A stretch of 19,619 bases of DNA, taken from NCBI GenBank assembly GCA_018065365.1, contig JAGHTH010000184.1, forward strand, positions 1 through 19,619, in the 5' to 3' direction. The notes under the pieces were generated by a model that saw nothing but the letters and a program-made list of their open reading frames with translations, did not search any database and had not been told where the DNA came from. Positions within the stretch are counted from its first letter, which is position 1. Every line of letters starts with the position of its first letter. Positions 6,911 to 15,887 of the stretch are shown in pieces. This DNA is from Candidatus Coliplasma caballi (lineage in GTDB: Bacteria; Bacillota; Clostridia; Oscillospirales; CAG-382). The translations under genes were made by a program, and so were the position numbers.

Positions 6911-7669
6911 TTATTCGATATTTCCGACGAAATAATGCGGATCTTTTCGATAGCAGGAATCGGCGATCTCCCACATCGGAACGGTGCGGATCAGATCACA
7001 ATGCGCACCGAGGATATTCCCCTTCCGCAAAGCGTCGCCGGTCAGAAGCGCTTCCAAACGACTATACGCCTGATAGACTCCGCGGAAATCGTGCGCGTAG
7101 CATTGCTGTTCGTATTCGCTTCCGTCCTCGCGGATCATGCGATAAGTATAGCAATCTTCAAAGAGATAATCCGGGCGGGAAAGTTCTTCCACGGCGTGCA
7201 TCGAGGTATTGCAGTTCGAGCCGCATCCCAAAAACAGAATGGAGCCGCCGAGTTCCATGACGCGATGGAACGGAGAGTTCGGGCCGGCGGGCGTGATGTC
7301 GAGATGATGACCGCCGATGATCGTGTCCCGTTCCGCGCCGAGCGCACAGCAGGAATGTGTCGGGCAAAGACTGCGTTTTACGCCTTCCACGGAAGTGCGG
7401 AAATACTCCGGAAGATAGCCGACGTTGGAAGGTGTCTGCTTATAATCAAACGTTTTGGAATGCGTTTTTCCGCAGTAAAGATAGCTCAACGCCGGAAACA
7501 CGAGTGTTCCCTCATCGCCGAGCGCAAGCATCAGTCCGTCGATCACGTCTTGTGCCGTTACGCCGGGTGTCTGCAAAGAGCGGAAAGACGAATGCACGAG
7601 CAGAACGCTTCCTTTTTTGATTCCGAGTTCTTTTGCGTCAGACGCAATTTTTTTTGCAAATTCGTTCAT
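6911..7669 (-). CDS. AAC(3)-family N-acetyltransferase (YokD-like)
   Basis: 252 residues from ATG 7669. It matches the aminoglycoside 3-N-acetyltransferase fold along its length: LLVHSSFRSL (His26), GTLVFPALSY, RSLCPTHSCCALG, PFHRVMELGGSILFLGCG, and NTSMHAVEE with the family His/Glu pair (His158, Glu161). Members transfer acetyl from acetyl-CoA to an amine. Chromosomal YokD-like proteins often have no proven drug substrate, so antibiotic resistance should not be assumed. It lies 17-29 nt after the amylase gene at the end of the glycogen operon, a context that does not explain it. The start is uncertain: AAAGGA is 12 nt before ATG 7669 but only about 1 nt before an in-frame ATG at 7681. Confidence 0.85.
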   Translation of the reverse strand: MNEFAKKIASDAKELGIKKGSVLLVHSSFRSLQTPGVTAQDVIDGLMLALGDEGTLVFPALSYLYCGKTHSKTFDYKQTPSNVGYLPEYFRTSVEGVKRSLCPTHSCCALGAERDTIIGGHHLDITPAGPNSPFHRVMELGGSILFLGCGSNCNTSMHAVEELSRPDYLFEDCYTYRMIREDGSEYEQQCYAHDFRGVYQAYSRLEALLTGDALRKGNILGAHCDLIRTVPMWEIADSCYRKDPHYFVGNIE

Positions 7670-7698
7670 TTTGATAGCCATTCCTTTCGCTTTTTCGT

Positions 7699-9549
7699 TT
7701 ATGTTCGAACGACACTTCTGAAAATCATCGTCGTATCGTTTGGTACGGTAACGTCGTATTGTTCGCTGCCGCCGGAGAGCAATTCCTTTACGGGCGTGTC
7801 GAAATGCCAGAACAGATCCTTTCCGGAACGGTTGGAAAGCACGGTCATAAAATCGTCGCCCTCGCCGCGTCGGAAATCAAAGGTCCCCTCCGGCCCGTTC
7901 AGCACCTCGAAAACGCGGGACGCAAACAACGGCTCTTCGGAGCGCAAGCGGTTGATCCTCCGGAAGCGGTCGTGCAGTTCCCCGTCGATCCGATTCCACG
8001 GGAACGGTCTGCGATTGAACGGATCGTGGTATCCTTCCATACCCGCCTCATCGCCGTAGTAGATACACGGCACGCCGGGGATCGCGGCAAAAAGTTCGTA
8101 CCCCATGGCAAGCAGCCGGATCGCGCGCGCACGCGCTTCCGGGGAAAGTTTTCTGACCGCAAGCGCGTCGTTATCGTCTTCAAAACCGCCTTCGCTGCCG
8201 AGGATGGTCAGGATCCGCTCCGTATCGTGCGTGCCGATATTATTCATCGTATGCGCAAGGGCGTCCGGCGGATAATGGCAGTACAGCGTGTCGGTTACAT
8301 AGCGAAGCAGCGAGGAATCGCCGTCTTTCAGGAATGCAAGCATTCCGTTGCGAAGCGGATAGTTCATCACGCCGTCCAGCTGTTTCCCCTGGAAATACCG
8401 TCTTCTTTCGTCGTGAGCGATCTTGTTGGAGGCATCTTCCCAGACTTCGCCGATCACGGCGGCGTCCGATTTTTTGGCTTTCGCGGCAGCTGTGATCTGT
8501 TCTACGAAAGCGCTGTCAAGTTCATCGACGACGTCCAAACGGTAGCCGTCCGCGCCGAGATCCATATATTTCGGGATGACCTGTTCGCAGATGAAGTTCT
8601 GGAATTCTTTGTTTCTTCCCGTCTGCGGCAGATTCCGTATTCCCCACCAGCATTCGTACTGTTCCGGGAAATTCGTGAATCGGAACCAGGGATAGTACGG
8701 CGAATCTTTGGACTGATACGCGCCAAGCGACGAATATTTCCCGTATCGGTTGAAATACACGCTGTCGTTTCCGACGTGGTTGAACACGCCGTCAAGGATC
8801 ACGTGCATTCCGCGCTCGTGGCACTTCCCGCAAAGGAAGCGCAGCGCTTCGTCGCCGCCGAACGAACGATCGACGGAAAGATAATCGCCCGTATCGTATT
8901 TGTGGTTGGAGAACGCGTCGCAGACCGGGCTCAGATACAGCGTCGTTACCCCGAGATCCTGCAAATAGTCCAACTTTTCGGCAACGCCGTAGAGATCGCC
9001 GCCGAAATGGGTATTGTTCGGATACGACTGCCCGCGCACTCGCGGGTATTCCGGAATGGCGTCGTCCCAATCGTCGCGATAAACGGCGTCTTCGCGCTTT
9101 TCCGATTTCCCGCTCCTATAAAAGCGATCGACGAAAACGTGATAAAAAACGCCGTTGTCCAGCCACGCGGGAGAATTGTATTCCGGAGAATACACCGTGA
9201 TCTGAAACTCATTGGCAAAACGGTCGGAAAGGATCAGGCGGTTATCTTCCTCGACGGAATAGACGCGCCCGCATTTCGTTTCCGCTTCCCAATGAAAGAA
9301 AAACAGTCCCGCGCCGTCCGGATACACGTCTTTCATCCGAAGGGTATGTTCATACACGCGGAAACCGTTTTCGACACGAACGAAAGGCACTTCCGCGGAC
9401 AGAAGTACCTTTTCGTCGTTACCGAGATAAAAGCAAACGGAATCGGCTTCGCGAATGCGCAAAGAGAATAGGATCTCGTCATCCGGAAGAAACGCGAAAT
9501 TGCGCGTTTCCGTCCCGTTCTTTTTTAAGATCTGATAGCAGTCGTTCAT
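7699..9549 (-). CDS. GH13 alpha-amylase family enzyme (neopullulanase/maltodextrin hydrolase type)
   Basis: 616 residues, no signal peptide, so probably cytoplasmic. An N-terminal beta domain (about 1-120) resembles the starch-binding domain of neopullulanases. The catalytic barrel starts at VFYHVFVDRFYRSG (134-147). The conserved GH13 regions are DGVFNHVG (253-260), GYRLDVVDE with nucleophile Asp339, VIGEVWED with acid/base Glu368, and NNIGTHDTER with Asp442. IPGVPCIYYGDEAGMEG is the usual later motif. Relatives hydrolyse alpha-1,4 and often alpha-1,6 bonds in maltodextrins, pullulan or cyclodextrins; the exact specificity is inferred. Its ATG overlaps the glgP stop codon by one base (TAATG), a sign of translational coupling. 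It probably handles branched limit dextrins left by the phosphorylase. Confidence 0.9.
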   Translation of the reverse strand: MNDCYQILKKNGTETRNFAFLPDDEILFSLRIREADSVCFYLGNDEKVLLSAEVPFVRVENGFRVYEHTLRMKDVYPDGAGLFFFHWEAETKCGRVYSVEEDNRLILSDRFANEFQITVYSPEYNSPAWLDNGVFYHVFVDRFYRSGKSEKREDAVYRDDWDDAIPEYPRVRGQSYPNNTHFGGDLYGVAEKLDYLQDLGVTTLYLSPVCDAFSNHKYDTGDYLSVDRSFGGDEALRFLCGKCHERGMHVILDGVFNHVGNDSVYFNRYGKYSSLGAYQSKDSPYYPWFRFTNFPEQYECWWGIRNLPQTGRNKEFQNFICEQVIPKYMDLGADGYRLDVVDELDSAFVEQITAAAKAKKSDAAVIGEVWEDASNKIAHDERRRYFQGKQLDGVMNYPLRNGMLAFLKDGDSSLLRYVTDTLYCHYPPDALAHTMNNIGTHDTERILTILGSEGGFEDDNDALAVRKLSPEARARAIRLLAMGYELFAAIPGVPCIYYGDEAGMEGYHDPFNRRPFPWNRIDGELHDRFRRINRLRSEEPLFASRVFEVLNGPEGTFDFRRGEGDDFMTVLSNRSGKDLFWHFDTPVKELLSGGSEQYDVTVPNDTTMIFRSVVRT

Positions 9550-11978
9550 TATTTTTTGATGGGCTTGACGTGCCAGATATTTTCCGCGTATTCTTTGATA
9601 CTGCGGTCAGCGGCAAAGTAGCCCGCTCCGGCGATATTCATAAGAGCCATGCGGTTCCATTGCTTCCTGTTGCCGTACGCGGCAATCATCTTGTCATGCG
9701 CATCGGAATAGAAATCGTAATCCGCAAGGCACATGAACGGATCGGAAACCATCTGCGAATAGATCAGATATTTTGCAATATCGGCAAACGAACGGCCGGC
9801 GTATCCGTGCTGCAAGCTGTCCACCGCCTGTTTCAGTCTGGGAGAGCGGTTGTAATACTCCGCAGAAGAGTATCCCTTTCTCCAGATCTCCTCCACCTCA
9901 TCCGCGGTATGCCCGAAGATGAAGATGTTGTCGGAGCCGACGCGCTCCGCCATTTCCACGTTCGCACCGTCAAGCGTACCGATCGTCAGCGCACCGTTGA
10001 TCATGAACTTCATGTTTCCGGTACCGCTGGCTTCTTTTCCCGCAAGAGAGATCTGTTCGCTGATCTCGGCAGCGGGCATCAGATGTTCCGCAAGCGTTAC
10101 GTTGTAATTTTCAAGGAATACGACGCGCAGTTTTTTGCGCATGACGGGATCTTTTTCGAGTTCGGCGCCGATATGACAGATCAGGCGCAGGATATCTTTT
10201 GCGATATAATAACCGGGCGCCGCTTTCGCGCTGAAAATAAAGGTCTTCGGCGGAACATCCAGGTTGGGATTTTCTTTCAGCTGCAAATACAGATCAATGA
10301 TATGGATCGCGTTCAGCAGCTGACGTTTGTATTCATGCAGACGTTTTGCCTGCACGTCGAAAATGCTCTCCGGATCGATCTCAATGTTCTTGGTATCGCG
10401 GATATATTTCGCAAAGCTCTCTTTGTTGTTCTTTTTGATCGCTTCCAAACGGTCGAGAACGGACGCATCATCCTTGAAAGCGGCAAAATCGGACAGTTTT
10501 TCGGGGTTTTTGCGATAGTCCTTGCCGATCGTTTCATCCAGCAGCGACGCAAGTTCCGGGTTGGAATAGCAAAGCCATCTGCGATGCGCGATGCCGTTGG
10601 TAACGTTGGTAAAGCGCGCGGGATACATATCGTTGTAGTCTTTGAAGATGGTCGTTTTGAGAATATCGGAATGCAGAGCGGAAACGCCGTTGATGTGATG
10701 CGATCCGATGACGGAAAGGTTTGCCATACGGACAAGTCCGTGATCGAGGATCGCCATTCTGCCGACTTTGTCCCAATCGCCCATGAATCTTCCCCACGCT
10801 TCCTTGCAGAAACGCTCGTTGATCTCTTTGATGATCATGTGGATACGCGGGAGTTTGATCGAGAACAGCGTTTCGTTCCAGACTTCCAGCGCCTCGGGAA
10901 GAACGGTATGGTTGGTGTAGGAAATCGTGTGCGTCGTGATGTCCCACGCGTCTTCCCAGGAGAAATGATGCTGATCCATCAGAATGCGCATCAATTCGGG
11001 AATTGCCAGCGCGGGATGCGTGTCGTTGATGTGGATCGCGACTTTGTCGGGCAGATTGGCCAACGTTTTATACTGCGCGAGGTGGTTCTGCACGATGTTC
11101 TGCAAAGACGCGGAAACCAGGAAATACTGCTGTGAAAGCCGGAGCAGTTTGCCTTCGTGATGATTGTCAGCCGGATACAAGACCTTGGAGATCGTTTCCG
11201 CCATGGTGTTCGCTTCGACCGCTTTGATATACTGTCCCTGCGAGAACACTTTCATATCGAAGTTGTCGGGATCGCGTGCTTTCCAAAGGCGAAGCGTATT
11301 GACGGTTTTGGTGCCGCCGCCCGTCACGAACATATCGTACGGGACCGCTTCGATCGTGGTGCAGTCCTCCATAATGATATTGCAATGTCCTTCCGTCCAC
11401 TCCTCGCGGACTTTTCCGCCGAAATGAACGGATACTTTTTTATCCTGCCGCGGAACAAGCCAGCTTTCGCCGCCGTTGGAAAGCCAGATGTCCGGAAGTT
11501 CCAGCTGCTCGCCGTCCACGACGCGCTGCTTGAACAAACCGTATTCGTACAGAATGGAAAAGCCCTTTGCCGGATAATCCTGCGACGTCAAAGCGTCGAG
11601 GAAGCAGGCGGCGAGACGGCCGAGGCCGCCGTTGCCGAGCCCGGGATCGGGTTCTTTTTCATAGATTTCTCCGAGGTCAAAGCCGTATTTCTTCAGCACC
11701 TTACGATAAGTCTCTTCGATGCCGAGGTTGCAAAGGTTCAGTTTCAGCGTACGGCCCATCAGAAATTCCATGCAAAGATAGAAAACTTCTTTGCCGGACT
11801 GTTCTTTGGTCTTCTGCAAAAGGTCCTTGTTATAGGAACCCATAAGGTCGCGCAACGAAAGAACGACCGCCTGGTACATTTGTTCCTTGTTGGCTTCTTC
11901 GGGAGTGATTCCGAAATAACGGGAAAGTTTGTTCGAGATTGCCTCGTCCACGGAGGCGATTTTGAGTTGTTCTGCCAT
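9549..11978 (-). CDS. glgP: Glycogen/starch/alpha-glucan phosphorylase
   Basis: 809 residues, full length for the GT35 family. It releases glucose-1-phosphate from non-reducing ends of glycogen using inorganic phosphate and pyridoxal phosphate. The cofactor lysine is Lys657 in EASGTGNMKFMINGALTIGTLDGANVEM. Other family marks are EPDPGLGNGGLGRLAACFLDAL (109-130), HINDTHPALAIPELMR (316-331) and RFTNVTNGIAHRRWL (455-469). The start is ATG 11978 (MAEQLK) with GGAGAA 8 nt upstream; the reading frame is open 18 codons further but without a ribosome site. The N-terminal phosphorylation and AMP sites of the animal enzymes are not evident. It lies 89 nt after glgA with a hairpin between, and overlaps the amylase gene by 1 nt. 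Confidence 0.96.
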   Translation of the reverse strand: MAEQLKIASVDEAISNKLSRYFGITPEEANKEQMYQAVVLSLRDLMGSYNKDLLQKTKEQSGKEVFYLCMEFLMGRTLKLNLCNLGIEETYRKVLKKYGFDLGEIYEKEPDPGLGNGGLGRLAACFLDALTSQDYPAKGFSILYEYGLFKQRVVDGEQLELPDIWLSNGGESWLVPRQDKKVSVHFGGKVREEWTEGHCNIIMEDCTTIEAVPYDMFVTGGGTKTVNTLRLWKARDPDNFDMKVFSQGQYIKAVEANTMAETISKVLYPADNHHEGKLLRLSQQYFLVSASLQNIVQNHLAQYKTLANLPDKVAIHINDTHPALAIPELMRILMDQHHFSWEDAWDITTHTISYTNHTVLPEALEVWNETLFSIKLPRIHMIIKEINERFCKEAWGRFMGDWDKVGRMAILDHGLVRMANLSVIGSHHINGVSALHSDILKTTIFKDYNDMYPARFTNVTNGIAHRRWLCYSNPELASLLDETIGKDYRKNPEKLSDFAAFKDDASVLDRLEAIKKNNKESFAKYIRDTKNIEIDPESIFDVQAKRLHEYKRQLLNAIHIIDLYLQLKENPNLDVPPKTFIFSAKAAPGYYIAKDILRLICHIGAELEKDPVMRKKLRVVFLENYNVTLAEHLMPAAEISEQISLAGKEASGTGNMKFMINGALTIGTLDGANVEMAERVGSDNIFIFGHTADEVEEIWRKGYSSAEYYNRSPRLKQAVDSLQHGYAGRSFADIAKYLIYSQMVSDPFMCLADYDFYSDAHDKMIAAYGNRKQWNRMALMNIAGAGYFAADRSIKEYAENIWHVKPIKK

Positions 11979-12019
11979 TGGAAGGTTCTCCGATTTCGTT
12001 TTTACTTGTTTATTTCGTC

Positions 12020-12049
12020 GGGAAGCCCGCAAAAAGCGCGGGCTTTCCC
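12020..12049 (-). other. Strong hairpin between glgA and glgP, without U-tract
   Basis: GGGAAGCCCGC (12020-12030) pairs with GCGGGCTTTCCC (12038-12049) with one bulged base and a 7-nt loop. In the minus-strand RNA the stem is followed by GACGAAATAAAC, not a run of U, so simple intrinsic termination is unlikely. It may stabilise or process the mRNA and set different levels for the synthesis genes and glgP. Confidence 0.6.
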
Positions 12050-12067
12050 AAAAAGACTATGCCGGTT

Positions 12068-13489
12068 TCAAAGGGATGCGTACAGTTTGAGGTATTCTTT
12101 CGCGGAACTGTCCCAGGAAAAGTCGGTCGTCATGACACGGCGTACCAGCTTTTTCCATGCAGCGTGATCGCGGTAGCAGTTCATCGCGTTTCTGACCGCG
12201 TACAGCATATCCCACGCGCTGTACGACGCAAAGGTAAAGCCGTTTCCGCCGCCTTCGCATCCCGCGTCCTTGATGCTGTCGTACAGCCCGCCCGTTTCAT
12301 GCACGACCGGTACCGTACCGTAGCGCGAGCAGATCATCTGCGCAAGTCCGCAGGGTTCGCTGCGGGAAGGCATCAGGAAAAGATCCGCGCCCGCGTAGAT
12401 CTGTTTGGCAAGGACTTTGTCAAATTTGAGGATCACTCTGCAATTATCGCGATGTCGATCGGCGAGGTGCCAGAAATAATCCTCGTAATAGTAATCTCCC
12501 GTGCCGAGAATGACAAGCTGCACGTCGTCCTCAAGCAGATCGTCCGCCGCAAGCGTAACCAGATCAAGCCCTTTGGCATCCACCATTCTCGTGATCATCG
12601 CCACGATCGGCGTTTCGGGTTTGACGGGAAGCCCGAGTTTTTTCTGCAGTTCTTCTTTGCAGACGGCTTTCCCCGTCATGTCGTTGACATGGAAATTCTT
12701 CGGCAATTCCGGGTTCTTCGCGGGATCGTAATACCCGCGGTCGATACCGTTGAGGATGCCGGAAAGTTTTCCTTCATAGAGGTGCAATACGCCGTCGAGT
12801 CCGAATGAGAACTTCGGAGACAGGATCTCTTTCGCGTACGTCGGGCTGACCGTCGTAACACGGTCGGCGCACACGATCGCGCCTTTCATCAAGTTTGCGC
12901 AATCGCCACACTCGACGGTATTCCGATCGGACGGCATCAGATCCAGAACGTCGTTAAGGATATTGAAGCCATATTTTCCCTGATACTGAATGTTATGAAT
13001 GGTAAACACCGTGCGGATATCCGCGTAGCGCTCCATCAAGCCGTATTTCCGTTTGAGGTAGATAATGGAAAGTGCCGCCTGCCAGTCGTGCGCGTGCAGA
13101 ATGTCCGGGAAGAAATCAATGGTGGGAAGCAGGTCGATCACGGCGCGGCAGAAGAACGCGAAGCGTTCCGCGTCGTCGTATTCGCCGTAAAGCTGTCCTC
13201 TCTTGAAGTAGTACTCGTTGTCGAGGAAATAGTAAGTTACTTTCTGATAGACCAACGAAAACACGCCGCAATACTGGTTTCTCCAATTCAAAACGATCTG
13301 TTTGTTGGTTAAATAAGTCAGTTTTTCTCTCCACGCGGGATCCATATTGCCGTACAAAGGCATGACCACACGGATATCGTCTTCCGGAGACGCTTTTTTC
13401 AGCGCCGCCGGCAAAGAGCCGATGACGTCGCCAAGTCCGCCGGACGCGGCAAAAGGAGTCGATTCCGATGCTACGAATAAAATCTTCAT
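12068..13489 (-). CDS. glgA: Glycogen synthase (ADP-glucose type, GT5)
   Basis: 473 residues, full length. It transfers glucose from ADP-glucose to the growing alpha-1,4 chain. The GT5 layout is clear: MKILFVASESTPFAASGGLGDVIGSLP at the N-terminus, HAHDWQ (132-137), ITRMVDAKG with Arg301 and Lys306 of the donor site, SRSEPCGL with Glu378, and ETGGL (398-402). The N-terminal motif is ASGGL rather than the usual KTGGL, so the position of E. coli Lys15, which contacts ADP-glucose, holds Ala15. The start is ATG 13489 with AAGGGG about 8 nt upstream; the frame is open 36 codons further into glgD but without a ribosome site or homology. It follows glgD by 40 nt. Confidence 0.95.
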   Translation of the reverse strand: MKILFVASESTPFAASGGLGDVIGSLPAALKKASPEDDIRVVMPLYGNMDPAWREKLTYLTNKQIVLNWRNQYCGVFSLVYQKVTYYFLDNEYYFKRGQLYGEYDDAERFAFFCRAVIDLLPTIDFFPDILHAHDWQAALSIIYLKRKYGLMERYADIRTVFTIHNIQYQGKYGFNILNDVLDLMPSDRNTVECGDCANLMKGAIVCADRVTTVSPTYAKEILSPKFSFGLDGVLHLYEGKLSGILNGIDRGYYDPAKNPELPKNFHVNDMTGKAVCKEELQKKLGLPVKPETPIVAMITRMVDAKGLDLVTLAADDLLEDDVQLVILGTGDYYYEDYFWHLADRHRDNCRVILKFDKVLAKQIYAGADLFLMPSRSEPCGLAQMICSRYGTVPVVHETGGLYDSIKDAGCEGGGNGFTFASYSAWDMLYAVRNAMNCYRDHAAWKKLVRRVMTTDFSWDSSAKEYLKLYASL

Positions 13490-13529
13490 GTGAGATCCCC
13501 TTTCCTTTTTCGGTTTGTTTCCAAAAAGA

Positions 13530-14666
13530 TCAGACTTCGGCGTTCTTTTCGATATAGAACGGACGTTTTTCATGTCCGGAAAGAACGCGGCCGTCACGGA
13601 TCGTAACCGTTTTGTCGGTGATCACGCAGTTTAAGTACACGTTGTTCCCGATATAGCCGTCCTGCATGATGATGCAGTTTTCAACGCTGGTGTTCTTTCC
13701 GATGTGGACGCCGCGGAAGATAATGGAATTTTCCACGATACCTTCAATAACGCAGCCGTCCGCGATCAGTGAATTCTTGACCATGGAATTTCCCGAATAC
13801 GTCGTCGGAACGGAATTCCGCACTTTCGTCATCACGGGGAAATTCTTGACCTGGAACAGTTGATGGCTGATCTCGGGATTCAGCAGTTCCATGCTGCGCG
13901 TATAATACTCGGAAATGCTGCGGATCGTCTCGAAATAGCCGTTATAGCGATATACGCGATAGTTGTATCGGCGCGCACCTCTCGAAAGAAGGTCTTTTGC
14001 GAAGCTGGTGTAACCGTGCGCCAGCGCGTCGGTCAGCTGCGCGAGCAGGAAACGGCGATCCGCGACGACGATATTCATCTGTACGTCTTTCGGCTCCGCT
14101 TCCGCGTCTGCGTTGTCGTTGAATTCCGTAACGTTTAAGATTCTTCCGTCCGCGTCGGAATGAACGATGCTGACGTCTTTGATGCCGCTTCCGATCGTTT
14201 TTTTCGTAACCGCGACGGTCAAATCGGCGCCGCTCTCGGTATGCTGGCGGATCATATCGGAAAGATCCATATTGCAGATCAGATCGCAATCGGAAAGCAG
14301 AACGAGCTCGTCTTTGCAATCCGCGATAAAGTCGCGTGCGCTGATCAGCGCTTCCAAACGCGTCGCGTAGAGGTTATTGTTCATGTTTCCGGACACGGTA
14401 ACGTAAGGCGGAAGGATATGAATACCGCCCTGGCGGCGCGCAAGGTCCCAATCCTTACCGGTCCCGAGATGATCCATCAGGGATTGATAGTTATAGTGCG
14501 TCAGAACGCCGACCTTTGTGATCCCGGCGTTGACGATGTTGGAAAGCGTGAAGTCGATCAGACGATAACGACAGCCGAAAGGAACGGACGCCATCGTGCG
14601 TTCTCCCGTCAGTTCGGGGACGCGGCGCTCATTCATTCCCGCAAACAAAACCGCAACGGTACTCAT
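13530..14666 (-). CDS. glgD: ADP-glucose pyrophosphorylase regulatory-type subunit GlgD
   Basis: 378 residues, a GlgC paralogue found in Firmicutes. The nucleotidyltransferase fold is kept (FGCRYRLIDFTLSNIVNAGI, 30-49) and a left-handed beta-helix fills the C-terminus (about 275-365), but key residues are lost. The pyrophosphorylase signature GGQGSRL is replaced by AGMNERRV (9-16), and SGDH by SDCD (125-128). In Bacillus-type enzymes GlgD is nearly inactive alone but raises the activity of GlgC in a GlgCD complex; I infer the same here. The start overlaps the glgC stop codon by 4 nt (ATGA), with GAGGG upstream, consistent with coupled, near-equal synthesis of the two subunits. Confidence 0.93.
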   Translation of the reverse strand: MSTVAVLFAGMNERRVPELTGERTMASVPFGCRYRLIDFTLSNIVNAGITKVGVLTHYNYQSLMDHLGTGKDWDLARRQGGIHILPPYVTVSGNMNNNLYATRLEALISARDFIADCKDELVLLSDCDLICNMDLSDMIRQHTESGADLTVAVTKKTIGSGIKDVSIVHSDADGRILNVTEFNDNADAEAEPKDVQMNIVVADRRFLLAQLTDALAHGYTSFAKDLLSRGARRYNYRVYRYNGYFETIRSISEYYTRSMELLNPEISHQLFQVKNFPVMTKVRNSVPTTYSGNSMVKNSLIADGCVIEGIVENSIIFRGVHIGKNTSVENCIIMQDGYIGNNVYLNCVITDKTVTIRDGRVLSGHEKRPFYIEKNAEV

Positions 14667-15883
14667 GCGTTTGCACCCTCTTTCGTCAGTTCTTTGAGTT
14701 CTTCGTTATCCAGGCGAATATTGTCCGGAACGACGGTCCCCGCCGGAATATCCAGCCCGGAGCCGACCAGCGTAATGCCGGAAGACTCGGCGATCGGTTT
14801 CCCGATGTGCACGTTCTCGCCGACAACGGTATTTGCGTCCATCACGGAATAGTTGACTTCCGCGCCGGCGCAGATATGAACGTTTTCAAAAATGACGCTG
14901 TCCTTGACCACCGCTCCGCGTTCCACGACGACACCGGCGGACAGGACGCTGTTGATGACCTTTCCGTAGATCTCACAGCCCTCGGTTACGACGGAGTTTT
15001 TGATCACGGCGCTTTCGCCGACGTACTGCGGAGGAAGCGTATAGTTTCTCGAATAGATCTTCCAATCGTCGTCCAGCAGTTTCAGTTTCGGGGTCTCTCC
15101 GAGAAGATCCATGTTGGCTTCCCACAAGCTCTGGATGGTACCGACGTCCTTCCAATAGCCCTGAAATTCGTAAGCGTACAGGCGTTCCCCTGCCGCGAGC
15201 ATGGCGGGGATGATATTCTTTCCGAAGTCTTTGGAGGATTCCGGATCCGCTTCGTCAGCGATCAGATAGGAATACAGTTCTTTTTTGGAGAACACGTAAA
15301 CGCCCATCGAAGCTTTGGTGCTCTTGGGTTCCTTGGGTTTCTCCTCAAACTCATAAACTCTGCCGTCGGGCTCGGTATTCATGATCCCGAAGCGGCTCGC
15401 TTCGGAAAGCGGGACGTCGAAGACGGCGATCGTGCAGGTCGCGTTCATCTTTTTGTGGTATTCCACCATTGCGGCGTAGTCCATACGGTAAATATGGTCG
15501 CCGGAAAGAATGACGACGTAATCCGGATCGAATTTGTCGATAAAATGCATATTCTGGTAGATCGCGTTTGCCGTTCCTTTGTACCAGTCGGAATGTTTCA
15601 TCGCCTGATACGGAGGCAGCGTCATCACACCGCCGTACGTGCGGTCAAGATCCCATGCCAGTCCGTTTCCGATGTATTCGTTCAGCGCGAGCGGCTGATA
15701 CTGCGTCAGAACACCGACGGCGTCGATCCCGGAATTTACACAGTTGGAAAGCGGGAAATCAATAATGCGGTATTTTCCGCCGAAACTCACAGCGGGCTTT
15801 GCGATATGCTCTGTCAAAAGATAGAGTCTGCTTCCCTGACCACCGGCAAGCAGCATCGCGACGGTCTCTTTCTTTTTTGCCAT
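14663..15883 (-). CDS. glgC: Glucose-1-phosphate adenylyltransferase (catalytic subunit)
   Basis: 406 residues. It makes ADP-glucose and pyrophosphate from ATP and glucose-1-phosphate, the committed step of bacterial glycogen synthesis. Family marks are AMLLAGGQGSRL (9-20), the Lys-Pro pair AKPAVSFGGKYRIIDFPLSN (28-47), GTANAIYQN (103-111), SGDHIYRMDY (127-136), EEKPKEP (180-186) and a C-terminal left-handed beta-helix (about 290-390). The start is ATG 15883 (MAKKKETVAML) with AAAGGAAA upstream; the frame opens 14 codons further into glgB. It is 4 nt from glgB and overlaps glgD by 4 nt. Confidence 0.96.
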   Translation of the reverse strand: MAKKKETVAMLLAGGQGSRLYLLTEHIAKPAVSFGGKYRIIDFPLSNCVNSGIDAVGVLTQYQPLALNEYIGNGLAWDLDRTYGGVMTLPPYQAMKHSDWYKGTANAIYQNMHFIDKFDPDYVVILSGDHIYRMDYAAMVEYHKKMNATCTIAVFDVPLSEASRFGIMNTEPDGRVYEFEEKPKEPKSTKASMGVYVFSKKELYSYLIADEADPESSKDFGKNIIPAMLAAGERLYAYEFQGYWKDVGTIQSLWEANMDLLGETPKLKLLDDDWKIYSRNYTLPPQYVGESAVIKNSVVTEGCEIYGKVINSVLSAGVVVERGAVVKDSVIFENVHICAGAEVNYSVMDANTVVGENVHIGKPIAESSGITLVGSGLDIPAGTVVPDNIRLDNEELKELTKEGANA

Positions 15884-15887
15884 AACG

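Noticed and set aside
6911..7669. Aminoglycoside resistance gene
   Set aside because: Family membership alone does not show resistance; no mobile element is nearby and the gene sits in a metabolic operon.
6527..8059. 510-codon plus-strand frame across the sigma factor, acetyltransferase and amylase
   Set aside because: It spans several real minus-strand genes and an A/T-rich promoter region; a by-product of codon use.
7759..9471. 570-codon plus-strand frame opposite the amylase
   Set aside because: Antisense to all GH13 motifs; no recognisable domain.
9570..11135. 521-codon plus-strand frame opposite glgP
   Set aside because: Antisense shadow; glgP carries the PLP-lysine motif and full-length homology.
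12068..13597. Long N-terminal extension of glgA into glgD
   Set aside because: The extra 36 codons lack homology and the ribosome site AAGGGG fits ATG 13489.
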